Shown one piece after another: positions 17,223-25,888 of a stretch of DNA of 64,000 nt. Position numbers and translations under genes: made by a program. Positions within the stretch are counted from its first letter, which is position 1; each line of letters starts with the position of its first letter. The stretch lies in the NCBI RefSeq assembly GCF_007644035.1, contig NZ_VMTV02000512.1, positions 1 through 64,000 on the forward strand, in the 5' to 3' direction. The notes under the pieces are model-generated. The model was not told the DNA's origin, searched no databases, and saw nothing but the letters and a program-made list of their open reading frames with translations. The DNA is from Vogesella mureinivorans. Its GTDB lineage: Bacteria > Pseudomonadota > Gammaproteobacteria > Burkholderiales > Chromobacteriaceae.

Positions 17223-18665
17223 ATGACGGTTGTCGACAAGAAACAACCCACCGATCGTCTGCAAGACAGCCTTACCCAGGTGCAGCGCCTTATCGAGCGC
17301 CATCGCCTGGTAGAGGACCTTGTGCACCGCCAGGACATGCCACGGCATGACCTGGTGGAATCGCTCGTTCACAAGCAAAACCTGGCCGAGCTGGAACACA
17401 AGCTCGAAGCCCTGCACCCGGCGGATATCGCCTACATTCTGGAAGCCCTGCCGCTGGAAGACCGCCTGCTGGTGTGGAACCTGGTGGATAGCGAAGACGA
17501 AGGCGACATCCTGCTGGAGGTGTCTGACGCGGTACGCGAATCGCTGATCGAATCGATGGAGCAGCACGAGCTGGTGGCCGCTGCCGAGCAGCTGGACGCC
17601 GACGAGCTGGCCGACCTGGCCGCCGACCTGCCGCGCCAGGTGGTGTACGAGGTGATGGGCGGCCTGGACGAAGAAGAACGCCAGCAGCTGCAGTCGGTGT
17701 TGTCGTACGAGGCGCACCAGGTCGGTGCCCTGATGGACTTCGAGCTGGTGAAGATTCGCGCCGACGTGAGCTGCGAGGTGGTGCTGCGCTACCTGCGCCG
17801 GTTCGACGAGCTACCCAGCCAGACCGACAAGATTTTTGTCACCGACGAAGACGGCGTGCTCAAGGGCGTGCTGCCGGTGCGCAAGCTGCTGGTGTCCGAT
17901 ACCGACGCGCTGGTCGAAGAGGTGATGGCCACCGAGGTGGTGAGCTTCCGCCCGGAAGAAGACGCCGCCGACGCCGCGCTGGCTTTCGAGCGCTATGACC
18001 TGGTCACCGCCCCGGTGCTGGACGAGCACGGCGTGCTGATTGGCCGCCTCACCGTGGACGAGATGGTGGATCTGATCCGCGAGGAATCGGAAACCGAGGC
18101 GCTGAATCTGGCCGGCCTGAAAGAAGAGGAAGACCTGTTTGCCCCGGTAATCGACTCGGTCAAAAACCGCTGGGCCTGGCTGGCCATCAACCTGTGCACC
18201 GCCTTTGTGGCCAGCCGGGTGATTGGCGCCTTTGAAGGCAGTATCGAAAAGCTGGTAGCGTTGGCCGCATTGATGCCGATTGTGGCCGGTATTGGCGGCA
18301 ACTCCGGCAACCAGACCATTACCATGATCGTGCGCGCCCTGGCCATGGGCCAGCTGCAGCCGGGGCAGGCCAACCGCCTGTGGCGCAAAGAGCTGGGCGT
18401 GTCGGTGATTAACGGTGTGGTATGGGGCGGCGCACTGGGCGTACTGGCGTGGATGCTGTACGGCAACTTCGCGCTGGGCCTGGTGATGTTGGCCGCCACC
18501 ACGCTGAACCTGATGCTGGCCGCGTCCATGGGGGTGCTGATTCCCACCATGATGGAGCGCTTCGGCAAAGACCCGGCGGTAGGCAGCAGCGTGCTGATTA
18601 CCGCGTGTACCGACTCTGGCGGTTTCTTCATTTTCCTGGGCCTCGCCAGCCTGTTCTTGCTGTAA
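17223..18665 (+). CDS. mgtE: Magnesium transporter MgtE
   Basis: 480 residues. In order: an acidic N-terminal superhelical domain (about 20-130; LHPADIAYILEALPLEDRLL), two CBS domains (about 135-260; TDKIFVTDEDGVLKGVLPVR, VLDEHGVLIGRLTVDEMVD) and five membrane helices with the ion-pathway signature PIVAGIGGNSGNQT. The channel passes Mg2+ into the cell and is shut by Mg2+ bound to the cytoplasmic domains. ATG 17223 has AAGGAG before it, so I preferred it to 17184. prmC starts three bases after the stop. Confidence 0.96.
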   Translation: MTVVDKKQPTDRLQDSLTQVQRLIERHRLVEDLVHRQDMPRHDLVESLVHKQNLAELEHKLEALHPADIAYILEALPLEDRLLVWNLVDSEDEGDILLEVSDAVRESLIESMEQHELVAAAEQLDADELADLAADLPRQVVYEVMGGLDEEERQQLQSVLSYEAHQVGALMDFELVKIRADVSCEVVLRYLRRFDELPSQTDKIFVTDEDGVLKGVLPVRKLLVSDTDALVEEVMATEVVSFRPEEDAADAALAFERYDLVTAPVLDEHGVLIGRLTVDEMVDLIREESETEALNLAGLKEEEDLFAPVIDSVKNRWAWLAINLCTAFVASRVIGAFEGSIEKLVALAALMPIVAGIGGNSGNQTITMIVRALAMGQLQPGQANRLWRKELGVSVINGVVWGGALGVLAWMLYGNFALGLVMLAATTLNLMLAASMGVLIPTMMERFGKDPAVGSSVLITACTDSGGFFIFLGLASLFLL

Positions 18666-18668
18666 ACC

Positions 18669-19484
18669 ATGCCTACGCTAAACGAAGCATTACGCCATGT
18701 TGACTTGCCACGGCTGGAGGCCCGGCTACTGCTGGCGCACGTCAGCGGCCTGAGCCACAGCGCCATGGTCTCCGCCGGCCCCGATCTGCTGCCGGATGCC
18801 CAGTGGCAAGCCTTCTGCCAGCTGGCCCAGCGCCGCCTGGCCGGCGAGCCGGTGGCCTATCTGCTGGGCGAGCGCGAGTTTTACGGCCGCCGCTTTGCCG
18901 TGAGCCCGGCCGTGCTGATACCGCGCCCGGAAACCGAGCACCTGGTAGAGGCCGCGCTGGACAAGGTTGGCCGCAAGGCTGGCGCCCGCGTGGTAGACCT
19001 GGGCACCGGCAGCGGTGCCATCGCGGTGACGCTGGCGCTGGAAGCCCCCGCCTGGCAGGTGGCGGCAGTAGACCTGTCGCCGGATGCATTGGCCATGGCC
19101 GCGGCCAACGCTGCCGCGCTGGGCGCACCGGTGGCTTTTCATCACGGCAGCTGGTTCGACCCGCTACCGGCGGATGCGCAGTACGAGCTGGTTGTCAGCA
19201 ACCCGCCGTATATCGATGCAGCAGATCATCACCTGGGGGAAGGCGACGTGCGCTTCGAGCCGCGCATGGCGCTGACCGATGGTAACGATGGCCTGGATTG
19301 CCTGCGTGCCATTGCCGCCGCTGCCCCGGCCAGGTTGGCCGCAGGGGGCTGGCTGATGGTGGAGCACGGTTACGACCAGGGCCTGGCTTGCCGGCTATTG
19401 TTCGAGCAGGCTGGTCTGCAGCAGGTGCACACCTTGCCGGATCTGGCGGGGCTGGACCGCGTGACGCTTGGGTGCCAGCCATGA
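18669..19484 (+). CDS. prmC: Release factor glutamine N5-methyltransferase
   Basis: 271 residues. It methylates the GGQ glutamine of peptide release factors using S-adenosylmethionine. The SAM motif VVDLGTGSGAIAVTLAL and the catalytic NPPY motif (VVSNPPYID) are clear, and the N-terminal helical domain is the usual one. It lies between mgtE and a PAP2 gene and overlaps the latter by four bases. Repeat-motif copies at 18965 (read V-G-R-K) and 19333 (read R-L-A-A) use two different frames of the same DNA word. Confidence 0.95.
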   Translation: MPTLNEALRHVDLPRLEARLLLAHVSGLSHSAMVSAGPDLLPDAQWQAFCQLAQRRLAGEPVAYLLGEREFYGRRFAVSPAVLIPRPETEHLVEAALDKVGRKAGARVVDLGTGSGAIAVTLALEAPAWQVAAVDLSPDALAMAAANAAALGAPVAFHHGSWFDPLPADAQYELVVSNPPYIDAADHHLGEGDVRFEPRMALTDGNDGLDCLRAIAAAAPARLAAGGWLMVEHGYDQGLACRLLFEQAGLQQVHTLPDLAGLDRVTLGCQP

Positions 19485-20209
19485 CACGCCTGATGGTGCT
19501 GTTGCTGTCCGCACTGGCGCTGCTGGTGTGGCTTGCCGGGGTGAATCAGCCATTGTTCATTACCCTGCATCACGCCTTGGCCGTGGTGCCGGGCGTAGTG
19601 TGGCGGCTGCTGAGCATGGCGGGCGAGTGGACGCTGGTGATCGGCGTGTTGCTGCTGTTGGCCGCACGACAGCCCGCCTTGTTGCCACGCATGGTGGCGC
19701 TGGGGCTGGCTGGTGTGCTGGCCAGTATCGGGCTGAAAGCCGGTTTTGATGTGCTGCGCCCGCCGCTGGTATTGCCTGCCGGCACGGTAAGCTTGCTGGA
19801 TGTGCTGCCGGGTAACGCTTCGTTTCCCTCCGGCCATGCTATTGCCGTGGGTGTGCTGGCGGGTGTGCTGATGCCGCGCCGCTCGCTGCCTACCCAGCTT
19901 GGCCTGGCATTGTTGGCCGCACTGGTGTGCCTGTCGCGCCTGGCGATCGGGGTGCACTGGCCGCTGGACGTGCTGGCCGGTGCCGCTTGCGGGTTTGCCT
20001 TGGCCCATCTGGCCGGGCGGGTAGGCAAAAGTGCCGCGCCCACGGCCTTGCTGCTACAGGCGGTAAAAGCCCTGGCGCTGGTGCTGGTGGCGGTAACGGT
20101 GTGGAAACTGGGGCAGGGCAGGCCGAACGAGGCGTATGTGCTGTATAACCAGCTCACGCTGGGGTTGTGCATGGCGGTGCTGCTGGGTAAAACGGCGCCT
20201 GCCAAGTAG
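19481..20209 (+). CDS. PAP2-family membrane phosphatase
   Basis: 242 residues with six or so hydrophobic segments. The three phosphatase motifs are in order: K-x6-RP (KAGFDVLRP), PSGH (FPSGHAIAVG) and SR-x5-H-x3-D (SRLAIGVHWPLDV). The active site should face the periplasm. Likely substrates are lipid phosphates such as undecaprenyl pyrophosphate or phosphatidylglycerol phosphate; sequence alone does not decide. Starting at 19481 gives ATGA overlap with prmC. Core repeat copies lie at 19657 and 19912. Confidence 0.9.
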   Translation: MTRLMVLLLSALALLVWLAGVNQPLFITLHHALAVVPGVVWRLLSMAGEWTLVIGVLLLLAARQPALLPRMVALGLAGVLASIGLKAGFDVLRPPLVLPAGTVSLLDVLPGNASFPSGHAIAVGVLAGVLMPRRSLPTQLGLALLAALVCLSRLAIGVHWPLDVLAGAACGFALAHLAGRVGKSAAPTALLLQAVKALALVLVAVTVWKLGQGRPNEAYVLYNQLTLGLCMAVLLGKTAPAK

Positions 20210-20220
20210 CGTGGGCGCAA

Positions 20221-20244
20221 AAAACGGGGCGTGCGCCCCGTTTT
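20221..20244. terminator. Bidirectional terminator between the PAP2 gene and slyD
   Basis: AAAACGGGGC (20221-20230) pairs with GCCCCGTTTT (20235-20244) around a 4-base loop, with A- and T-rich flanks on both sides. It suits the two convergent genes. Confidence 0.85.
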
Positions 20245-20269
20245 GTCATCAGCGTTCCTGGCGGAAGGC

Positions 20270-20749
20270 TTAGTGATGGTGGCCGTGCTCGCCGTGGGCG
20301 TGGCCGTGGGTGATTTCGTCCGGGGTAGCCGGGCGAACTTCTGCCACGGTTGCCTGGAAGCGGATGGTCAGGCCAGCCAGTGGGTGGTTGCCATCCAGTA
20401 CGGCTTTGCCGTCGGCTACGTCGGTTACGCGGAACAGGATCACGTCGCCGGTTTCCGGGTCGTCTGCTTCGAACATCATGCCGACTTCCACTTCTTCCGG
20501 CAGTACGTCCAGCGGCTCTACGCGCACCAGCTCTTCTTCCGGCTCGCCAAAGGCGTCGTCCGGGGTCAGGGTTACAGTGATGGATTCACCCACAGCCTTG
20601 CCGTGCAGTGCTTCTTCCACCAGCGGGAAAATGCCGTCGTAGCCGCCATGCAGGTAAGCAATTGGCTCTTCAGTTTTGTCGAGCATGGTGTTGTCGGCGT
20701 CGTACATTTCGTAGTGAATGGTTACGACCGAGTTTTTAACGATTTGCAT
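20270..20749 (-). CDS. slyD: FKBP-type peptidyl-prolyl isomerase SlyD
   Basis: 159 residues. An FKBP fold (about 1-70 and 120-145) carries an insert-in-flap chaperone domain between (LTPDDAFGEPEEELVRVEPL), and the C-terminal tail is histidine-rich (HGHAHGEHGHHH) and probably binds nickel. The family helps proline isomerisation, chaperones folding and, in some bacteria, supplies nickel for hydrogenase. ATG 20749 (MQIVKNSVVTIHYEMYD) matches the family start; the open frame upstream has no support. Confidence 0.94.
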   Translation of the reverse strand: MQIVKNSVVTIHYEMYDADNTMLDKTEEPIAYLHGGYDGIFPLVEEALHGKAVGESITVTLTPDDAFGEPEEELVRVEPLDVLPEEVEVGMMFEADDPETGDVILFRVTDVADGKAVLDGNHPLAGLTIRFQATVAEVRPATPDEITHGHAHGEHGHHH

Positions 20750-20889
20750 GAGGCGGTACCGTCGTAGAGAAAAGAAAGGGAATCTTGATGCATCGCAGGC
20801 CGGCAAGCCTTGGGCTGCAGCAAAATCCGGCGCAAAACAGATATCCCCGTATTGTAAACCATTGCCTGAATGCGTAACGAGAATCTGCC

Positions 20890-22011
20890 ATGAAACCAAT
20901 CGAACTTCTGGGCGGCATGACCGCCGAGACTTTTTTAAAAGAGTACTGGCATAAAAAGCCCTTGCTCATCCGTGGCGCCCTGCAAGATGTCGGCGAACAC
21001 GTGGACTACGCCTGGCTGGCCAAGCTGGCCGCCGATGAAGACGTGGAATCCCGCTTGATCGAATACAAGCAGGGCAAATGGCACCTGGAGCGTGGCCCGT
21101 TCCGTGCCGGCCGCCTGCGCCGCCTGCCAGAAACCGACTGGACCATCCTGGTGCAGAACGTCAATCACCACCTGCCGCATATTGCCGATATTTTGTGGCG
21201 TTTCGATTTCATGCCGTATGCACGGCTGGATGACCTGATGATCAGCTACGCCCCGCCGGGGGGCACGGTCGGCCCGCATTTCGATTCATATGATGTTTTC
21301 TTGTTGCAGGTAGGTGGCCGCAAGCGCTGGCAGATTTCGTCGCAACAAGACGAATCGTTCATTGAAGATGCGCCAATCAAGGTACTGAAAGATTTTCAGG
21401 TCGAAGAAGAGTTCATCCTGGAGCACGGCGACATGCTGTATCTGCCGCCCAAATACGCGCACTACGGTGTGGCGCTGGAGCCTGGCATGACGTACTCCAT
21501 CGGTTTCCGTGCGCCATCCGCGCAGGAAATAGCCACCGAGTTTCTGGTGTACCTGCAAGACCGCATTTGCGTACAAGGCCGCTATGCCGACCCGGATTTG
21601 CAACAACAGGCTGCGCCAGCACAGATTAGCGATGCCATGGTGGAGCAGGTGAGCCAGATGCTGCAGCAGATCAGCTGGGATAAAAAAGTGGTGGCCGACT
21701 TTCTGGGCCACTACCTGACCGAACCCAAGCCGCACGTGTTTTATGAAGGGGCGGAAGACGAGCTGGATGAGGAAACCTTTGCCGGGCTGGCAAAGGAGCA
21801 TGGCATTGTTCTGGATTTGAAAAGCCAGATTCTTTATGTTAATGACATGCTGTACTGCAACGGACAGCTGTTGGAAAGCGAACCGGCGCAGTTGGCCGCC
21901 TGGCAACGGTTAGCCAATACGCGACAGCTGGAATCTGCCCGATTGTCCGACAGTATGATGCCTTTGTTGTTCGAGGGTTATCTGTCGGGTTGGTGGCATA
22001 TCGCGGCCTAG
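20890..22011 (+). CDS. roxA: JmjC/cupin ribosomal oxygenase, YcfD/RoxA-like
   Basis: 373 residues. A cupin fold with the Fe(II) triad H130-x-D132 (VGPHFDSYDVFLLQ) and H191 (PPKYAHYGVAL), close to the E. coli spacing, followed by the C-terminal winged-helix part of the family. In E. coli this 2-oxoglutarate-dependent enzyme hydroxylates an arginine of ribosomal protein L16. The start at 20890 gives MKPIELLGGMTAETFLKEYW, typical of the family. It stands alone between slyD and a lipoprotein gene. Confidence 0.9.
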   Translation: MKPIELLGGMTAETFLKEYWHKKPLLIRGALQDVGEHVDYAWLAKLAADEDVESRLIEYKQGKWHLERGPFRAGRLRRLPETDWTILVQNVNHHLPHIADILWRFDFMPYARLDDLMISYAPPGGTVGPHFDSYDVFLLQVGGRKRWQISSQQDESFIEDAPIKVLKDFQVEEEFILEHGDMLYLPPKYAHYGVALEPGMTYSIGFRAPSAQEIATEFLVYLQDRICVQGRYADPDLQQQAAPAQISDAMVEQVSQMLQQISWDKKVVADFLGHYLTEPKPHVFYEGAEDELDEETFAGLAKEHGIVLDLKSQILYVNDMLYCNGQLLESEPAQLAAWQRLANTRQLESARLSDSMMPLLFEGYLSGWWHIAA

Positions 22012-22291
22012 CGTAATCCTGCTGTAGCATGAATGATGCAAGGTAAGTGATCGTAAACGAAGATTTTTTATCGAAAGAAGGCGGCTTGGCGTTAGAGATA
22101 TGTTGCGATGCAGCATCGACAATGCAAATATCCGCAATAAATTAGCGTTTACCCCCTTCCCAACAATTTTATTCGTGCTAGAATTTGCGCACTGACAGTA
22201 TCTACACTGCTTTCTCTGTCTGGAATTTTTTTGAGAGAGAGTAGTGAACCAGACGTCTTGTTCAACACTTACTTTCAAAGGTAATACACAA
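22012..22291 (+). promoter_or_regulatory. Promoter region of the repeat lipoprotein gene
   Basis: No gene. An extended -10 box TGCTAGAAT (22176-22184) is the likely promoter, about 108 bases before the start codon, and is very like the one before mgtE. The AT content is higher than in the neighbours. Confidence 0.5.
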
Positions 22292-22489
22292 ATGAAACAG
22301 TCGCTCATCGTTGCTGCCCTGCTGGCCGTTGCTCTGTCCGCTTGCGGTAAAAAAGAAGAAGCTCCAGTTGAAGCTTCCGCTCCTGCTGTTGAAGCTTCCG
22401 CTCCTGCTGTTGAAGCTTCCGCTCCTGCTGCTGACGCTTCCGCTCCGGCTGCTGACGCATCCGCTCCGGCTGCTTCCGCTGCTCAGTAA
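22292..22489 (+). CDS. Small alanine-rich lipoprotein with tandem repeats
   Basis: 65 residues. A signal peptide with lipobox (AVALSAC, lipid on C20) is followed by KKEEAP and five heptad units of the type V/A-E/D-A-S-A-P-A. The protein should be lipid-anchored, with an extended acidic Ala/Pro stalk in the periplasm. The DNA is five 21-bp tandem repeats, so length may vary between strains. Similar small Ala-rich lipoproteins exist in Neisseriales, without known function. A terminator with a TTCG tetraloop follows, and it has its own promoter, so it is probably well expressed alone. Confidence 0.8.
   Translation: MKQSLIVAALLAVALSACGKKEEAPVEASAPAVEASAPAVEASAPAADASAPAADASAPAASAAQ
22367..22471 (+). 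repeat. Five 21-bp tandem repeats inside the lipoprotein gene
   Basis: Units begin at 22367, 22388, 22409, 22430 and 22451. The first three are identical and the last two differ at a few bases. All keep the reading frame, so copy-number change would alter stalk length only. Confidence 0.9.
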
Positions 22490-22510
22490 TCACGTTTTCG
22501 TGATTGCATG

Positions 22511-22534
22511 AAAACCGGCCTTCGGGCCGGTTTT
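22511..22534 (+). terminator. Terminator of the lipoprotein gene
   Basis: AAAACCGGCC with GGCCGGTTTT around a TTCG tetraloop, running into a run of T. Confidence 0.9.
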
Positions 22535-22837
22535 TTATTGCCTGTTGTTTCTGCGTTGCTTCTTTCTGCTTTTCCCGTCTTGTCTTTGGCGAGCACAACT
22601 TGTGCGGCCACTACACTGTCGTAAAATATTTTCATACAAAATGGATTTTGCCGGTCCGAGCCTGTTTGGGCTTTGCGTGGCGGTTGGCTGCTGCAGTTTC
22701 CTGCCGGGTTTGGATGTGCCGCGATGTTGGTCATAAGCCGCCTGCAGGGGCTGTGATATGATGGCTGCCGTTTTGAACCGCTGCGCCGGGTAACGGTCGA
22801 AGTGGCTCGCTTATCTTTCTCCGAACCTCGGGCAGAC
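22535..22837 (+). promoter_or_regulatory. Promoter region of the DedA gene
   Basis: No gene seen. A promoter candidate TTGTGC-N16-TAAAAT lies at 22600-22627. A second, extended -10 box TG-A-TATGAT is at 22754-22762, closer to the DedA gene. Confidence 0.45.
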
Positions 22838-23458
22838 ATGGACATCCTGCAACTCCTTCTCGACTTCTTTACCGGGTATGGCTACTTTGCCGTATTCATC
22901 GTCTTATTGGTCTGCGGTTTTGGCGTGCCGATTCCTGAAGACATTACCCTGGTGGCTGGTGGCATCATTTCTGGCCTGGGCTACACCAATGTGCACTGGA
23001 TGTTTGCCGTGGGGATGGCCGGGGTGCTGGTGGGTGATGGCATCATGTTCGCCGCGGGCCGTCTGTACGGTGAGCGCGTGCTGCGCTTTCGCCCGGTAGC
23101 CAAGATCATGACCCCCGAGCGTTTTGCCGCCACCCAGGAAAAGTTTGCCCGCTACGGTAACTGGGTGTTGTTTGTGGCCCGCTTCTTGCCGGGTTTGCGT
23201 TCGCCCATCTTTCTGACGGCGGGGATGACGCGGCGTATTCCTTACTGGCGCTTCCTGATGATGGACGGTTTTGCAGCGCTCATCTCGGTACCGGTGTGGG
23301 TTTACCTGGGTTATTTCGGTGCGCGTAACCGTGAATGGCTGATGCACATGGTGCATCGTGGCCAGGCGGGTATCCTGATTGCCCTGGCCGTGGCAGGGCT
23401 GGTATTGGGTGTGTATTTCTGGCGTAAAAAGCGCAAGGCGGCGAATGCCGGTGCTTAA
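22838..23458 (+). CDS. DedA-family membrane protein
   Basis: About 206 residues with four to five hydrophobic segments. Family signatures are GFGVPIPEDITLVAGG near the N-terminus and RFLPGLRSPIFLTAG in the middle. DedA proteins are proposed lipid-carrier flippases/transporters (undecaprenyl phosphate or phosphatidylethanolamine) and affect membrane potential and envelope stress resistance. I chose ATG 22838 over a GTG at 22802 because MDILQLLLDFFTGYGY is the common family start. The stop codon is followed directly by the full repeat motif (23459). Confidence 0.9.
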   Translation: MDILQLLLDFFTGYGYFAVFIVLLVCGFGVPIPEDITLVAGGIISGLGYTNVHWMFAVGMAGVLVGDGIMFAAGRLYGERVLRFRPVAKIMTPERFAATQEKFARYGNWVLFVARFLPGLRSPIFLTAGMTRRIPYWRFLMMDGFAALISVPVWVYLGYFGARNREWLMHMVHRGQAGILIALAVAGLVLGVYFWRKKRKAANAGA

Positions 23459-23471
23459 GGTTGGCCGCATG

Positions 23472-23514
23472 CATGAAAAACGCCCCGGGCACAGGCCGCG
23501 GGGCGTTTTTCATG
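23472..23514. terminator. Bidirectional terminator between the DedA and FKBP genes
   Basis: CATGAAAAACGCCCCG (23472-23487) is the exact complement of 23499-23514, with an 11-base loop. A and T tracts are included in the stem, as needed for convergent genes. The repeat motif at 23459 abuts it. Confidence 0.88.
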
Positions 23515-23524
23515 GCGGGCAGGC

Positions 23525-23851
23525 TTAGCCTACCTGCAGTAGCTCTACTTCGAATACCAACGTGGCATTAGGCGGGATGACACCGCCGGCGCCGCGTGCG
23601 CCATAGCCCAGTTCGGCCGGGATGGTCAGCTTGCGTTTGCCGCCCACTTTCATGCCCAGTACGCCCTGATCCCAGCCCTTGATCACGTAGCCTTCGCCCA
23701 GCGGGAAGCTGAACGGCTGGAAACGGTCTTTGCTGGAGTCGAATTTGGTGCCGTCAGTCAGCCAGCCGGTGTAGTGCACGGTGACTTCTTCGCCTGCTAC
23801 TGCGTCTTTACCTTCGCCTGTCACCAGATCTTCGATGATCAGTTCTGCCAT
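23525..23851 (-). CDS. FKBP-type peptidyl-prolyl cis-trans isomerase
   Basis: 108 residues, a single complete FKBP domain with no signal peptide. Hallmarks are [58 protein letters not shown] and the last strand [10 protein letters not shown]. It should catalyse proline isomerisation in the cytoplasm. The length and sequence match the small FkbP proteins found in Neisseriales. Confidence 0.94.
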   Translation of the reverse strand: MAELIIEDLVTGEGKDAVAGEEVTVHYTGWLTDGTKFDSSKDRFQPFSFPLGEGYVIKGWDQGVLGMKVGGKRKLTIPAELGYGARGAGGVIPPNATLVFEVELLQVG

Positions 23852-23997
23852 TGTGATGTCCTTCGTTACCGCATTGATCAGGGCGCCATTCTATCAGCCA
23901 TGCTAGAGCCTGTGGGCGACTGCTTTTATATATGCCAATCAGTATCTTATAAAAAAAGAGGCAATCAACTAATAGAAGTGCTGAAGGGAGTGGAACG

Positions 23998-24777
23998 ATG
24001 ACGCTACTTTGTCTGGCTACGCAGCAGCATATCGTGGTGCAGCGCCAGGGCTTGGCCGCCCCTTTGCGCTGGCTGAAACTGGGCTGGCGAGACCTGCAGC
24101 GTACGCCAGCAGATGCCCTGCTGTACGGGGCCGGCTATGTGCTGATGGCCTATGCTCTGGCGTATCTGCTGCAGTATTTTCCCGGGCTGGCACTGGCGCT
24201 GGCCGCGGCTTGCTGGATGCTGGGCCCGTTTCTGGCAGCGGGTCTGTACGATATCGCCCGGCAGCAGCAGGCATTTAACGGTGGCCGCGTGATGTTGCTG
24301 CACAGCGCGCTGGCCTGGCGCGCCAACCCTGGTGCGTTGGCACTGTATGGCTGTGTGATGGCACTGCTGTCTTGTGCCTGGGCGGGCAGCTCATTGCTGT
24401 TGTTTGCCCTGTTTGACCAAGGCCGCCTGCCACGGCTGGAAGCCCTGCTGCCAGGCTTGCTGCACGGCGATAACCTGGCTTTGCTGCTGAGCTGGGCGGC
24501 GGTGTCCTTACTGTTTGTACTGCTGCTGCTGCTGGCGCTGAGCATCTGCACCTGTGCCATGTTGCTGGATAAAGAGATCGATGCGGTCACCGCCATGCAG
24601 GCCAGCCTGCAGGTGGTCGCCCGCAACGGGGTGACGATGGCGGTGTGGGCGGCTATGATCGTGGCACTTGTTGCGATAGGCTTGGCCAGCCAGTTTGTCG
24701 GGCTGTTGCTGGTGGCCCCGCTATTGGGCTTGTCGAGCTGGCATGCCTACCGCGCCCTTATTTCCTACGAATGCTGA
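23998..24777 (+). CDS. DUF2189 multi-pass membrane protein
   Basis: 259 residues, mostly hydrophobic, with about six membrane segments. The N-terminal part (LRWLKLGWRDLQRTPADALLYG) and the segment WMLGPFLAAGLYDIARQQQ are typical of DUF2189 proteins. Function is unknown in the family. The ribosome site AAGGGAG stands before the ATG. A D-2-hydroxyacid dehydrogenase gene follows after seven bases, probably in one operon. Confidence 0.8.
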   Translation: MTLLCLATQQHIVVQRQGLAAPLRWLKLGWRDLQRTPADALLYGAGYVLMAYALAYLLQYFPGLALALAAACWMLGPFLAAGLYDIARQQQAFNGGRVMLLHSALAWRANPGALALYGCVMALLSCAWAGSSLLLFALFDQGRLPRLEALLPGLLHGDNLALLLSWAAVSLLFVLLLLLALSICTCAMLLDKEIDAVTAMQASLQVVARNGVTMAVWAAMIVALVAIGLASQFVGLLLVAPLLGLSSWHAYRALISYEC

Positions 24778-24784
24778 ACCCGCC

Positions 24785-25738
24785 ATGACCCCCTTGCGTA
24801 TTGTGTTTCTGGACCGAGACAGCCTGCCGGTGCCGCTGCCGGCGTTTCCCTTTGCCCACGCGTATACCGAGTACGCCGCCTGTGGTCGCGACGATATCGT
24901 GGCCCGCTGCGCCGAGGCCGACGTGGTCATCACCAATAAAGTACCGTTCGACGCCGCTACCCTGGCCGCATTGCCACAGCTGAAAATGCTGGCGATCGCC
25001 GCCACCGGCTATAACCATATCGATATCGACGCCTGCCGCCGCCAGGGCGTGGCGGTGGCCAACATCCGCCACTACGGTGACGAGACCGTGGCCGAACACG
25101 CCTTTATGCTGATGATGGCGCTGATGCGCAATCTGCCGGCTTACCAGCGCGATGTGGCCGCCGGGGTATGGCAAAACGCGCCGCAGTTCTGCCATTTCGG
25201 TGCCCCTATCCGAGACCTGCAGGGCGCGACGCTGGGTATTTTCGGCAGTGGTGGTATCGGCCAGGCCATGGCCAGCCGCGCCCGGGCCTTTGGCATGCAG
25301 GTGCAGTTTGGCGAGCGCAAGGGCGCGGATGCGGTGCGTGATGGCTACGTAGCGTTTGATACCTTGCTGGCCACCTCCGACGTGATTTCCCTGCACTGCC
25401 CGCTGAACGACAGCACCCGCAACCTGATTGCCCAGCCAGAGCTGATGGCGATGAAGCCAGGTGCCATTCTGATAAATACCGCCCGCGGCGGGCTAGTGGA
25501 CGAGGAAGCCCTGGTGGCGGCGCTGAAATACGGCCAGATTGGCGGCGCCGGCTTTGATGTGCTGTCGGTAGAGCCGCCGCGCGAAGGCAACCCGCTGCTG
25601 AAAGCGCGCTTGCCGCACCTGATCGTTACCCCACATGTTGGCTGGGCTAGTCGCGAGGCCATGGACAGGTTGGCCGCACAGCTGGTGGCGAACGTGACAG
25701 CATGGCAGCAAGGCCACCGGCAGAACCGGCTGGATTGA
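24785..25738 (+). CDS. D-isomer 2-hydroxyacid dehydrogenase (glycerate dehydrogenase-like)
   Basis: 317 residues. The NAD fold contains GIFGSGGIGQAMASRARAFG, and the catalytic Arg/Glu/His set lies in INTARGGLVDEEAL, GGAGFDVLSVEPP and VTPHVGWAS. The segment IAATGYNHIDIDACRRQGV and the overall length fit glycerate/hydroxypyruvate reductases (HprA-like), but related enzymes act on other 2-keto acids. The track-wide open frame begins further upstream inside the DUF2189 gene; ATG 24785 is the natural start. The repeat motif at 25668 encodes R-L-A-A near the end. Confidence 0.9.
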   Translation: MTPLRIVFLDRDSLPVPLPAFPFAHAYTEYAACGRDDIVARCAEADVVITNKVPFDAATLAALPQLKMLAIAATGYNHIDIDACRRQGVAVANIRHYGDETVAEHAFMLMMALMRNLPAYQRDVAAGVWQNAPQFCHFGAPIRDLQGATLGIFGSGGIGQAMASRARAFGMQVQFGERKGADAVRDGYVAFDTLLATSDVISLHCPLNDSTRNLIAQPELMAMKPGAILINTARGGLVDEEALVAALKYGQIGGAGFDVLSVEPPREGNPLLKARLPHLIVTPHVGWASREAMDRLAAQLVANVTAWQQGHRQNRLD

Positions 25739-25768
25739 GCTGTACCGGCTAAGGTATCCGCTATTAAC

Positions 25769-25794
25769 AAAAAACCCGCGAAAGCGGGTTTTTT
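25769..25794 (+). terminator. Terminator of the hydroxyacid dehydrogenase operon
   Basis: AAAAAACCCGC with GCGGGTTTTTT around a GAAA tetraloop. It separates this operon from the fatty-acid operon promoter 16 bases later. Confidence 0.92.
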
Positions 25795-25809
25795 GTTGAA
25801 CTAATCCGT

Positions 25810-25840
25810 TTTGTACAGTACAAAGCATAGACAATATAAT
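25810..25840 (+). promoter_or_regulatory. Promoter with palindromic operator for the fatty-acid operon
   Basis: The perfect palindrome TTTGTACAGTACAAA (25810-25824) contains the -35 box TTGTAC. A consensus -10 TATAAT follows at 25835-25840 with an 18-base spacer. The layout fits repression by a MerR/CarH-type dimer or tetramer covering -35. The same half-site GTACAAA recurs at 32668-32674, just before the regulator gene. Confidence 0.7.
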
Positions 25841-25888
25841 CATCATCCAGCGTTGGCGTGGTTTGATATTAGGCACAAGGAAGACAAT

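Noticed and set aside
22367-22471. CRISPR-like array
   Set aside because: Units are contiguous 21-bp tandem repeats without spacers and encode a regular heptad.
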